This document shows positions 35,696 to 45,404 of a DNA stretch of 64,000 bases, piece after piece. The notes beneath the pieces were generated by a model. The model worked only from the letters and a program-made list of their open reading frames with translations. It ran no database searches and was not told where the DNA came from. Source of the stretch: Cornus controversa (lineage: Eukaryota; Streptophyta; Magnoliopsida; Cornales; Cornaceae); contig CM048845.1 in NCBI GenBank assembly GCA_026545225.1, positions 101,428,033 through 101,492,032 on the forward strand. Direction: 5' to 3'. Numbering within the stretch: position 1 is the first letter of the stretch; each line of letters opens with the position of its first letter. The position numbers were made by a program, and so were the translations under genes.

Positions 35696-36173
35696 TGTTG
35701 GAAATTAATCCATACTCATCTTGTAGAAATCAAGAATACTGCAATTAATTAAAGAGGGGATTTTAATTGACATACCTGAATGAAAATTAAGCCGTAGAAT
35801 ACCTTTGTGTTCCTGCAAGAAATCCTTAGAGAGCTCTACCCCCTTTCTGAGAGTTGTTCTTCGATAGGGCTGAATAAGGGTTATGAAACCCTTATTTATA
35901 ACAACAACAGGGGGGGACGGCTTCTCTACAAATAAAATACCTAAGTCTCCCTTCCTATCATGGAGACCTAGATATCAACGGTTAGGATTAAATCCTTATC
36001 AAATAAAGTTGGAAAACCACAATCCAACGATGTAAATATTATACTGCCAATTAGACCACAATTGACAAGTATAACCCCAACCCATCAAGTAACAATAATT
36101 ACATTGCAATCCAATTTTAGAAATAATGCATAGAACCACAAAAAATATTTTATTTATTTAAAATATTCCAACA
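35696..36173 (-). repeat. Right (5') LTR of copia element 3
   Basis: 478 bp, apparently the same as the left LTR except for one additional G in the run at ~35910. Confidence 0.93.
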
Positions 36174-36599
36174 GGTTACACATGTTATTGGTATTAGGTA
36201 CGATGGGGTTTGAATGAGGAATATGGTTTTTTTTCTCTCTCTTCACATATGAAACTTTTAACGAGAAGTGTAGTGGTACTTCTGATTAGGGGAAAAATGT
36301 ATCATTCTTTCTTCTATTAAAATTACTTCTGATACATTTTATCTATTTTATATTTATATATATTTTGGACAATTCGACACAAGGCAAATACAAATAACCA
36401 CATACTTAATGTCATTTAAATACTTTTTGTGCTAATATTAGGACAATACTTGGGTCTAACTCTATGCTTAAGTGATGTGGTTCAATAAAAGTGTGACACA
36501 TGTCCCAAATTTATAAAAATATTAAAAGAAGTTAAAAATGAAACAAATCTATTTTTTTAACATGTTAACCCGTAGCCCAAACTAGATTCTCTCTCATCT
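36174..36599 (+). repeat. Right copy of the 426-bp flanking duplication
   Basis: Partner of 29860-30285. It joins the right LTR at AACA|GGTTACACATG without filler, and continues at 36600 into sequence absent from the left side. Confidence 0.92.
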
Positions 36600-36719
36600 G
36601 CAACAATCTCTCTCATTTATATTTCTCTCTCTTACTCTTTCTCATTGCAGCAAACTCTCTCTTATGCGTATCTCTCTCTCTCTTATCTTGATCCAAATTG
36701 TATTTGACGCCAGACAAAA

Positions 36720-38200
36720 TAGTGATTATTCTGTAGGCTAATGACAACAGGTAATTTACAGAACGAATGCAAGAGAATCGTCCAAAAACTCAGAGAAAAA
36801 CCTCTGGAATTTCTATTCAATATTAAAAAGGGAAAATTAGATTTTGGTGACCAAAATTAAAAAAATTTGACTTACAATGACCTTAAACTCAATAAAAGGT
36901 AAATAGTGATCAATCTTGAAAAGTAATTGCCAATGAGTGACCATTTAACTTTAATGTCCAGAATACCCTCCATTTTATTTAGAAATTCTCAATCTCTTAT
37001 TCATCTTCTCCAATCTCAATTCTAAATATCAAATCTTAAAAAAACATACAAAGATTCTAGAAAAGAAAGTATATATATAGAGAGAATCTATATATATATA
37101 TATATAGACATATATGTTCATCTTACAATTAATGCATGTGCATATATGAATTTTTTTTTCTTTGGTAGATTTTAGGGCTCCAAAGATACAACAAGAGTTA
37201 TAACTTGAAATGAATTAACTATGAGATACTTGATATAAAAAAAAAAGAAAAATATGAGGCAATAGGTAATATGTTTATTAGACAAGTCTATTCATATCCT
37301 CCATTATTCCTTATTAATAATTAATTGCACCCAAATTAGGTTTTTTTTTTGTTTTTTGATTAATGAGATATTAATATACAAGAATATATATATATATATA
37401 TATATATAAATTATATCTTCTTTAGAATGTATATATGTTCATATATTGTATACAAGTCATTGGATTATTTAAATTTTTTGATATTTAGGTTTGAAAAAAA
37501 TGAAGAAAAGATGGAGATTATGGACAGAATAAAGGATATTTTGAGTTTTAAGATTAAATGGTCACTTATTAGCAATTATTTTTTAAATTTGGTCACTATT
37601 TACCTTTTATTGAATTTAGGGTCACTAAATAGTAATATTTTTTCAATTTTGGTTACTGAAATCTAATTTTCCCTATTAAAAATCAAAGTCATTTCAGAAT
37701 TAGCCCACAAGCCGGGCTATATAGCTGAAACTGGTCAACATTACCAAAAATAGCAAAATCCTAATAATCGTGCCAAAATAAAATAGGAAATAAAAGAAGG
37801 AAGCTGCAAATCTAGCCCAAATTGAGTCTAGAATCACTTCCTAATTGACAAAAGAAATATTACCAAAAAAGGAAATAAATAATTAAAAGTGGGGATTCGG
37901 AGGGGAAAACAGTGGATTTTGGGCTCGAAAAAATAAGCACCCAGCCTAGCTTGGTGCTCACGTCATGCGCGCCGAAACAAGCTTTCCGAATTGTGGTCAT
38001 AAAGGTGATTCTGATACTCGTACCCAAAGTTATGGCCAAAATATCGAAACGTGCCCAAAACTGCCCCAATTAGGGACAATATCGCCGTTTCCTACCATCT
38101 TTGCGTTGATATGCCAACTCAAGGTATCTCAGCGCCATCAATGTGTCATCTGACAGCTCAGCACCTTCTGACTCGGATCCTCCTACATCAGTATTTCTCT
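36720..38200. other. LTR-like sequence interrupted by a Mutator-type element
   Basis: The parts 36720-36829 and 37683-38200 become continuous when the element between them is removed. Their texture (ACTGCCCCAATTAGGG, GGCCAAAATATCGAAACG, CGGATCCTCC) resembles a retroelement LTR, but I cannot fix the ends or find a partner. No gene is visible. Confidence 0.35.
36830..37673. mobile_element. Mutator-type long-TIR non-autonomous element (844 bp)
   Basis: Starts GGGAAAATTAGATTTTGGTG and ends with the inverted partner (AAATCTAATTTTCCC). The inverted repeats extend ~150 bases per side at roughly 80% identity, including AATAAAAGGTAAATAGTGA on both arms. TATTAAAAA lies directly outside both ends (36821-36829 and 37674-37682), a perfect 9-bp target duplication as made by Mutator-family transposases. 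The interior is AT-rich; an open frame at 37427-37666 partly covers the right arm and is not a transposase. Confidence 0.9.
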
Positions 38201-38281
38201 CCCATCCTTGTCTCTTCCTTTCATCATTAATATACATATACCCATATGTATTTTGTAACAATACTGTATATATATTTTAGT

Positions 38282-38353
38282 AACAATCAATATATATTTT
38301 CACGATATATATATCTATAGTATTTCTGTAATGATTAATATATATTTCTATAA

Positions 38354-38401
<48 letters not shown>
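38282..38401. repeat. TA microsatellites
   Basis: Short TA-rich runs from 38282 end in an uninterrupted TA tract at ~38357-38401. Confidence 0.85.
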
Positions 38402-38865
38402 GATGGTTTGTTTTAAATCTGATTAGATGTATGCCATTTTTGGATATTGGAATTTGAATTTTATTGTATCAAATTTGTGGGAAGTTTAACAATGACGAAT
38501 GTTAAAATGCATTGATTGAAAATTCGGAGTCCAACATTGTCATTCGGTTCAACCCGTAAAAAATAGGTAATACCTATTTTTAATTTTTTTCTTTCAGATA
38601 CGTGTCACACTTTTATTAAACCACATCACCTAGAAAAATCAACTTGGTTCGAATAGGATTGAAGCCAATATTGTCCCAAATATTATTTCCATTAATATGG
38701 AAATTTCACAACCAGACAATGCATGAATATGTGCGTGAATACAATGCATTGTCCTTTGTTTCACAACGAGACAATGCGTTTTTTTTTTTTTAAGGAAGAC
38801 GTTGACAACTAGGTTAAAGAAGTTAAATTAATAAGTTAAGAAACCATATAGCAATCTATACCATC
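38402..38865. other. Upstream region of membrane-protein copy 2
   Basis: No gene. GATACGTGTCACACTTTTAT and GGTTCAATAAAA-type stretches (38595-38625) resemble the flank block at 30170-30190 in inverted sense. A T run lies at ~38768-38781. Confidence 0.3.
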
Positions 38866-38873
38866 TATAAAAG
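38866..38873 (+). promoter_or_regulatory. TATA box of membrane-protein copy 2
   Basis: TATAAAAG lies 104 bases before the ATG at 38977, at a plausible distance for a plant core promoter with a ~75-base leader. Confidence 0.5.
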
Positions 38874-38976
38874 GAAACGCAAGTCAGATAGTGGATAAAA
38901 GCAGGAAGAGAATGTTTGGGTGGTGTGTGTAGGTCATAAACAAGTCTTCTTCACCAACTAAGAGAGAAAAAAAAAA

Positions 38977-39486
38977 ATGAACCAATGCCTGCAAACTCTG
39001 CCACCCCATTCCCCATCAATCCCAGGGCCTTCCCCACTTTCTTCCACCACCAACCCAGAAACCGCAGTGGCTGATCATCACCGCCGACAGGCTGAACCAG
39101 CAATAGTTACTTCAGTCAGTAGTGTCGGTTCTGCACATAATGCTCGCGAGAATCTGGACTAGCAAGTGATAGTAATTGGGTTTTGTTTTTCATGGGCAGT
39201 GGCAGTTTCTTTTCAATCCATCCAAACTCGTGATCCAATCCCCAAAACCTTTCACTTTCTCTGTCTCGCTATGGTAGTTGCAGTTGCTGCGCTTTTCGTC
39301 GCAAAATACATCTCTTCCAAGTTTCCAGAGCGAGCCAGACTGCTAGAGCATGTAGGAATCCTCTTTGGGGTCACTGCATTCTTCTTCGCCATCTCAGTAT
39401 CTTTTCCACTGTGCCTCAAGCTCATCTCCTGGACCATTTATGCTCTTTCCCTGCTCGCCATTTTCATCTCTAATCAAGGCTTGTGA
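38977..39486 (+). pseudogene. Four-pass membrane protein, family copy 2, one nonsense codon
   Basis: One frame from ATG 38977 to the stop at 39484-39486, broken only by TAG at 39160-39162 after RENLD. Copies 1 and 3 have Trp at this position (NLDW), so a TGG-to-TAG change explains it. After the stop the frame continues undisturbed (VIVIGFCFSWAVAVSFQSIQ, SKYISSKFPERARLLEHVGI, four hydrophobic segments). The N-terminal part keeps proline-rich character (HSPSIPGPSPL). The rest shows no decay, so the loss is recent, or the product is a 61-residue peptide without membrane segments, or the stop is sometimes read through; TAG is followed by CAA, part of the known CAR-YYA readthrough context, but the next codon GTG does not fit. 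Confidence 0.85.
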
Positions 39487-40434
39487 TCATCAGCTCTCTT
39501 CAAGGCTTGCACTTGTTGCTGCTAGCACACTTGGTTGCAATTGTATAGTATTCTATATGAAATTAATAAGCATGATTGATCTATCAGCCCTGCATCCATC
39601 CATTGCCTTAACGGATTTAGTGAGGGAAAGGAAAAGGAAACAAAGAGAAGTAAAAAGAATAGAAAATATGATTCCTCTCATATATTATGGCATGCTTAAA
39701 TGAGATTGAAAAATAATATTTAAAAACCCGTGCCTTGAGCTCATTTACTGACCATGGATCTATGATCTTTCTCGACCTGCTCGTCATCTTTCTCGATCTA
39801 TGACAATTAGACATGACGTCGTATCATCATTTAATACATGCAGTTTATGTGAGAGGAACATAACTGATTTGTATCATAATCCAATAAATAGAATTCATGT
39901 TCAGCCATGTGAATATTTCAATCATATTCCTCTAACACTTGAGTTGCATGTATTGGATGGTGATACCACATCAGTTATGTGACTTGGAATCGATCACCAT
40001 TTCAATGTATAATTTCTAGTATGGGACGCTAACCACTAGAGATGACAATGAGGCGGGTTTGGAGTGGGAGGTTCCCAACCCCATCCCCGTCCCTAATTAG
40101 CAAAGGTCCCTCCATCCCTGCCCCACTCCGTTCCGTTTAAAAATATATATAATTATACAACTTTATTTCTAGAGTAAATTATACTGACTTTCCCTGAGTT
40201 AAGTTTTAATTACATGGATCTTTCCAATGGTTTCAAAATGACACTAACCTTCCTTAAAAAGAAACCTTGTTACACGGACCTCCCTTTTGAACCGTTAATG
40301 ACAAAAATTGCTTGACGCCATGCATTTAATATATTTAAAATACCAGTATTGCCCCAGGTTGAATTAAAAGACATTTTGAACCTTGTAAAGTAACTCCTAA
40401 ATTTAACTCTTGCAGAATGAATACGAATGATCAA
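39487..40434. other. Downstream of copy 2, with an hAT-type end
   Basis: Likely 3' UTR for the first few hundred bases. At 40037, TAGAGATGACAATGAGGCGG followed by C- and G-rich stretches (CCCATCCCCGTCCC) resembles the end of an hAT element; no opposite end was found. From ~40172, TAAATTATACTGACTTTCCC resembles a motif at ~63935. Confidence 0.4.
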
Positions 40435-41100
40435 GTTAGGTAATTACTTTATGGCTGCAAACTCTCCGTCGTGAATTTGAAATTTTGATGTTGAAAATTT
40501 TTGAGTTAATTCATGCATATCTCATTAGAGTTACTTCTATTGTCGATCAAGAAAAGTCTCTTGGTAAAAATTTAACTGATCAAAAAATTGTTGAAAAAGT
40601 TTTGAGGAGCCTAACTCCTAAATTCAATAATGTTGTAACTGCAATTGAGGAGTCAAAAGATTTGTGTACATTGTCTTTTACACAATTGATGGGTTCACTA
40701 AAATTGCATGAGGAGAAATTGATCAGGTACACTGAAAATCAAGTGGATCAAGTTTTTTTAGTCAAAATTGGACTCTAAAAGAGGCTCAAATAGTAAAGGA
40801 AAATTTCATGGATTTCAAGGCAAAAGAGTGAATCAATTAATGAAAAAGTGAGGCAATTCATCAACGGTAATGGTGAAATTATTGTGTGTTACAGTTGTAG
40901 AAATAATGGTCATATTGAACAGGATTGTTGGTGAAAAAATAAGGACCCCAATATTCCTCAATGCTCCATTTCCAAAAAATATGGACATAAAAAAAAAAGG
41001 AATGTTGGTAAAAATCCCAAAAATTAAGCAAATTTTCATGAAGGAAAAGTTAATGAAGGAAAAGTTGATGATAAAAATGCTAATGAAGAACACTTGTAAA
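40435..41100 (+). pseudogene. Copia gag remnant with an intact zinc knuckle
   Basis: Plus-strand pieces: a UBN2-type gag stretch at 40485-40778 (VEKVLRSLTPKFNNVVTAIE, ESKDLCTLSFTQLMGSLKLH) and a CCHC knuckle at ~40889-40930 (CYSCRNNGHIEQDC). The N-terminal part and LTR are missing. The protease start that should follow is found beyond a small inserted element. Confidence 0.82.
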
Positions 41101-41105
41101 TAATA

Positions 41106-41317
41106 GAGAAATGCTAAACGTCACAATTTTATTTCACAAATTTTAACTCGAATGTATGTGGCATGTGATAATACCATAGGGACTCCATGTATGGGGGGAA
41201 TCCCACCAATAATAACTTACCATTTAATTTTATCTCCTAAAATAATGGACTATATCACCTGCCACATAGATTCGAGTTAAAATTCATGATATTTATTCGA
41301 GACGTGTAGCATTGCTC
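41106..41317. mobile_element. Inverted-repeat MITE (212 bp) inside the copia remnant
   Basis: GAGAAATGCTAAACGTC at 41106 and its inverted partner ending at 41317 (GACGTGTAGCATTGCTC) begin arms of ~65 bases that also share AATTTTAACTCGAAT and ATGTGGCA. It separates the gag remnant from the protease start. No clear target duplication is seen. Confidence 0.8.
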
Positions 41318-41320
41318 AAA

Positions 41321-41353
41321 ATATGTGGTATCTTGACAACGGTTGTAGTAACC
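41321..41353 (+). pseudogene. Copia protease start fragment
   Basis: TGGTATCTTGACAACGGTTG reads WYLDNGCSNH, the catalytic-site region of copia aspartic proteases (usually DSG or DTG; here DNG). It ends in a TA run. Confidence 0.65.
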
Positions 41354-41357
41354 ATAT

Positions 41358-41414
41358 ATATATATCACGAATGAATGACATGGAAAGCCATGTAGAGAGA
41401 TTAGGAATCTCATC

Positions 41415-41464
<50 letters not shown>

Positions 41465-41520
41465 AATGAATGACATGGAAAGCCATGTAGAAAGATTAGT
41501 AATCTCATCGTATGTAGTAG
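41358..41520. repeat. ~60-bp duplication flanking a TA microsatellite
   Basis: CACGAATGAATGACATGGAA and the following AGCCATGTAGA(G/A)AGATTAG occur at 41366 and 41461, with an uninterrupted TA tract (41418-41460) between them. Confidence 0.88.
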
Positions 41521-41562
41521 TATCAGGGATTAGGGAAACTTCTTGAAAGCTGAGATATTCCA

Positions 41563-42393
41563 CTAAAGTTATTGCATCTAATTTTTCTTAGAATAAAATC
41601 ATTGACACCTCTTAAGATTTAATGTAATTTTATGCGATTACAACTTTTTAAAATTTCATCACAAACACCGCTCTATTTGATATAAAAAAAAATCCTGCTG
41701 TCTACTAGACAAACTCTCAAGACTCTGACACTTTGTAAAATGACATTTATGCTTCATTTGATTTGTGAAAATACATATTTAACAAATTAAATTATCATAT
41801 TTAACAAATTAAATTACCATTTACCCAAACATAATATTTTCATGGACCAAAATACCTTTTTTTTTATATTAGTTATACTATATATATAATATAATTAATA
41901 TTTTATATATTTCTCTATAGATTTATAATTAGACATTATATAAATATTTATTTTACATATTAAATATAATTAAATTTGTAAACTTTAAAATCAACCAAAT
42001 TTAGAAATGATATAGTTGCATAAATATAAATATTTAATATGTAATTATGCAAATTGAAAAATATGCGATTAAATATTATGCACTTAACAATTAATTGTCA
42101 AATTGCAAAATTTTCAAATTTAAAAAATATGTAATTATGTACTTAAAAATTACAAATTTATTAAATGAAAGAATTACAACATTAATCAAATACTTAATGT
42201 TAGGTTACAAATTAAAAAAACGTTTAATTAAATTTTATGCATTTTTATATTCACAAATTGTAATTTTTTATTTTTTAAATGTAATTGTGCCTTTACAAAT
42301 TATACAATTTTTTAAATTGATATATCACTCTAGCAACGCGCGCTCTCTCTCTCTAGACCTCTTTGATTTTTATTCTTTGTTTCTCTCTCTGTA
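41563..42393. other. Very AT-rich intergenic stretch
   Basis: Nothing coding. AACAAATTAAATTA(T/C)CAT occurs twice at ~41781-41822. A CT run lies at ~42341-42355. Confidence 0.4.
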
Positions 42394-42704
42394 ATGGCTT
42401 CTTCAAGCATTTTGTTTTGTTCTACGATGAATGCTTTTTCTCAGGTGATATAGATTCCAGTTTTCGCTCCTGCTCCAGTGAAGACTCCGCTAGCATTTGC
42501 ATCATCTCCGGTCACCGTCGACTCTCCTCGGTCTCCTCCTGCAGCGTCTTCTCCGACTCCGACAACTCCTCCATCTTCGATCACACCAAAAAAAGACGAC
42601 CCGAATATTTGACACCCTATGATTGGTATAAATATGGAGAATTCGGGCCGTACTCGTGGCGTGGTGTGGTCTGGTTTTGGGTTACCCCAAACATTTGGGG
42701 TTGA
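42394..42704 (+). pseudogene. Frameshifted copy of a plastid-targeted-like protein (unidentified)
   Basis: From ATG 42394 the frame reads MASSSILFCSTMNAFSQ, a transit-peptide-like start, then a stop (TAG at 42451), then a Pro/Ser/Thr-rich stretch (FAPAPVKTPLAFASSPV, PPAASSPTPTTPPSSITPKK). At the A run near 42582 the sense moves to the next frame, giving KKRRPEYLTPYDWYKYGEFG and YSWRGVVW before a stop at 42702-42704. The G/C-rich block stands out from its AT-rich surroundings. I do not recognise the protein. No intron is visible, so a processed pseudogene is possible; a sequencing error at the A run is the other option for the shift. Confidence 0.45.
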
Positions 42705-44792
42705 ATCTCTTGGTGAACTTTGAAAAAACGTTTAGTAGATGTGAGTTGAAATCTGATTGTTTGGATGAGAGATTATGAGTTATTGTGGTATCAACTGTGA
42801 CTATGTGTATATATATATATATATGCATTGTATTTGCTGAAGAATCTATATGGAATCATGCATAGTTGATGTGTATTGATAAACAAATTGATTCTTGGAA
42901 TGAGTGTTTAACATTTTGGGCTGTTAATTTCGTGGATTCACTGTGTTATATTGGTGTTAATTGATACAAATTGAGGTGTTCATGGTGGGTGCTATACGAA
43001 CCCTAGAAATTTTTAATTGTGAACTTTTGAATTAGGCTAATTAAGGTTAGGAGAGATCCTTGTGAAATTAGGTAGATTGATGGATGACGAGCTGAATGGT
43101 GGAGTTTGTGTGATGTTTTGATGGCCATTGATTGTCGGATGGGTGGAAGAAAGTTGGCATAAACAGGGCACAAAACGATGAACATTGAATTGAAGGGGAA
43201 GGGAACGTTGAACAGTGAAACCCCACGTGCTGGAGAGAAATTTTTTATTTTTTTTTAATATGGTGTGCAATATGGTCCTTTTATATGCAATTTTTTTTAT
43301 TTAAAGAATTAATATAAAATGATGGACAATTGTAACATTTCATACTTAATTTAACACCGTTATAATATTATTTGGATGAAAAAACTAAAACAGAGTGTTT
43401 AAAGGTGTTACTGCATGAAATTATATCAAATTTTAGAGAATGTCAACGATAATTATCATTTTAAATAGAGGTTAAAGGTTCAAATCTGAGACAAATATGT
43501 GTGCGTGTGAATTGGATGCGTTAAAATAACTTACCCACTATCAAAAGAAAAAGAAAAAAATACTATACATGAAAAACCAACATATAAATGTATTTTTATT
43601 TTAATTTTATTGCTATTATTATTATTATTATTTGGTAATAAAACTGAGAGGAGTATCCTCAATCTGGGCCCACCGGGTTTGAGAACTTGTCCATGTTCGC
43701 TCCTGCTCAATTCCAGTTACTTTTTGAATCCAATTGACATTTTACGGGATTTTTCTCACACAAAGATGGGGACTATTCATTTTGACCCACATTTACAATT
43801 TTATTTTTATTTTTAGATGATAGAATTTTTTTTGAAAAAATTACACTAGGTCCTACTTTTCTCTATAAAAGACAAATAAGTCCTAGTATAATTTTTTTTT
43901 TGAAAACTCAATAAATCTTACTTTTGAACTTATTTTTCATTTAAATTCTAAACCACTCAATTATCCACTAATACCTTTACTAAATTAGATTTAAAATTTT
44001 ACAATTATAATGTTTATCCAAAAATTAATATGTAAACAAAATAGAAACTATTTGAACATGTTTAAAAAAATTCTATTAACATTTGGATATTTTTCGTTTT
44101 TATATTTTATTTTCAAATAATTCGTCTATTTTTCAAAAAGATAAAATTTTATTCAATAAAAATGATTAATTGTTGTAAAATCTACAAAAGAATTTCGGAA
44201 ATGAAATTTAATTAAATAAATTATAATTTAAATTCATAATATAATGTTCATTAATTAACAAAAACATAAAAGAAGGTAGAAACAAAAATATATGTATTAA
44301 TTAGATATCAACTTTAGGATAGAAACTATAATTGTAAAATTTAATTAATCGAAGAGCGAAATAGTTGGTGTTGCATAGTCGAGTTAAATTTGGATTGAAT
44401 TGTATTAAATGTTGCAATGTGGTGTCATTCTCAAAATAATTGTGTCCTGTCGTATAAATTCTGTTACAGAATTTGAAATACGTACAGTAGTGTGTTCCAC
44501 AGAGTTGGGTAATAGTTGTGTATAACAGAGGATCTAAAACTTGATTACTCGTGAGCGAAACGGATTTGCCCTATCTGTCTTGTCTCGAGTCTCCACTAGT
44601 TTGCTGGTGCTACTGCCACTTGGAATGTTATCCAAGGTGGAATGTTTTCCAGGAAATAGATAGTTGATGTGACTGAATAGAGCCCTGTATCATTATTTTA
44701 ATCACCCCCATTTAAGTTGATTGTCGACAATTCATACAAAAAGACTTAAAGGTTGGTTCACAGTAGCATACATAGATTTTCCTATATAACTA
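42705..44792. other. Upstream region of membrane-protein copy 3
   Basis: No supported gene. The block ~43490-43725 repeats ~25980-26184. ATT repeats lie at ~43612-43631. 43850-44340 is AT-rich with several ATTAATT and AAATTTT stretches. Open frames at 43003-43270 have no motif I know. Confidence 0.4.
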
Positions 44793-44803
44793 TATATATA
44801 AGG
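44793..44803 (+). promoter_or_regulatory. TATA box of membrane-protein copy 3
   Basis: TATATATAAGG lies ~45 bases before the ATG at 44844; with transcription starting ~30 bases downstream, the leader would be very short. Confidence 0.45.
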
Positions 44804-44843
44804 ACAGCCTCTTTGAGGGTAAGAACAGCAGGAGAAGAATTAA

Positions 44844-45404
44844 ATGGAGGAGAATCGGCTGCAAAATCTCCCACCCTCTTCATCACCGAGCCTACCTCCT
44901 TCACCAATTTTGTCTATTCTCGACCCCGAAGCCGCTGCAATGGTTGAGCATCACCAGAAAAAGACTGAAACAGCAATACTCATTCCTAATACCCTAGGTG
45001 TTGGTGTTGGTGTTGGTGTTGGTGTTGGTGTTGGTGCTGCACTTAATAATGCCCACAACCACAACAATCTTGATTGGCTGGTGATAATAATTGGGTTTTG
45101 CTTCTCATGGGCAGTTGCAATTGCTCTTCAATCCTTTCAAACTTGTGCCCCACTTCCACATTCTGTGAGCTTCCACTTGCTATGTCTCGCAATGGCAGTA
45201 GCTGTGGCTGTGCTGTTTGTGTCCAAGTACATCTCTCCCAAGTTCCCAAATCCAGCCAAAGTGCTAGAGCATGTGGGGGTCCTATTTGGTGTCACCGCAT
45301 TCTTCTTCGCCATCACTCTACCTTTCTCGCTGTGCCTTAAGCTCATTTACTGGGCCATCTATGCTCTTTCTCTGCTTGCCATTTTCCTCTGTGTTCGTCG
45401 TTGA
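44844..45404 (+). CDS. Proline-rich four-pass membrane protein, family copy 3 (186 aa)
   Basis: An intact single-exon frame of 186 residues. After a Pro/Ser-rich start (LPPSSSPSLPPSP) comes an in-frame GGTGTT microsatellite (44997-45038) encoding seven Gly-Val pairs at residues 52-65. Four hydrophobic segments follow at about 79-98, 110-128, 143-160 and 164-183. The conserved parts are NNLDWLVIIIGFCFSWAVA, SKYISPKFP and LEHVGVLFGVTAFFFAI; they match copy 2 more closely than copy 1. Arg-Arg ends the chain. I do not recognise the family. The Gly-Val run is absent from copies 1 and 2 and, being a microsatellite, probably varies in length between individuals. Confidence 0.8.
   Translation: MEENRLQNLPPSSSPSLPPSPILSILDPEAAAMVEHHQKKTETAILIPNTLGVGVGVGVGVGVGAALNNAHNHNNLDWLVIIIGFCFSWAVAIALQSFQTCAPLPHSVSFHLLCLAMAVAVAVLFVSKYISPKFPNPAKVLEHVGVLFGVTAFFFAITLPFSLCLKLIYWAIYALSLLAIFLCVRR

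Larger units (their letters stand above)
30416..36173 (-). mobile_element. Copia LTR retrotransposon 3, very young LTRs, dead coding region
   Basis: LTRs at 30416-30892 and 35696-36173 (TGTTGGAA to TTCCAACA) differ, as far as I can see, only by one G in a G run (6 against 7). A perfect primer site lies beside the right LTR, and a purine tract (reverse of 30893-30906, ending GTGGGAGAT) beside the left. The interior reads on the minus strand: a ~1.5-kb leader, gag with one stop, and decayed integrase, RT and RNase H. Matching LTRs around dead genes suggest recent movement with proteins supplied by other copies. Confidence 0.93.
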
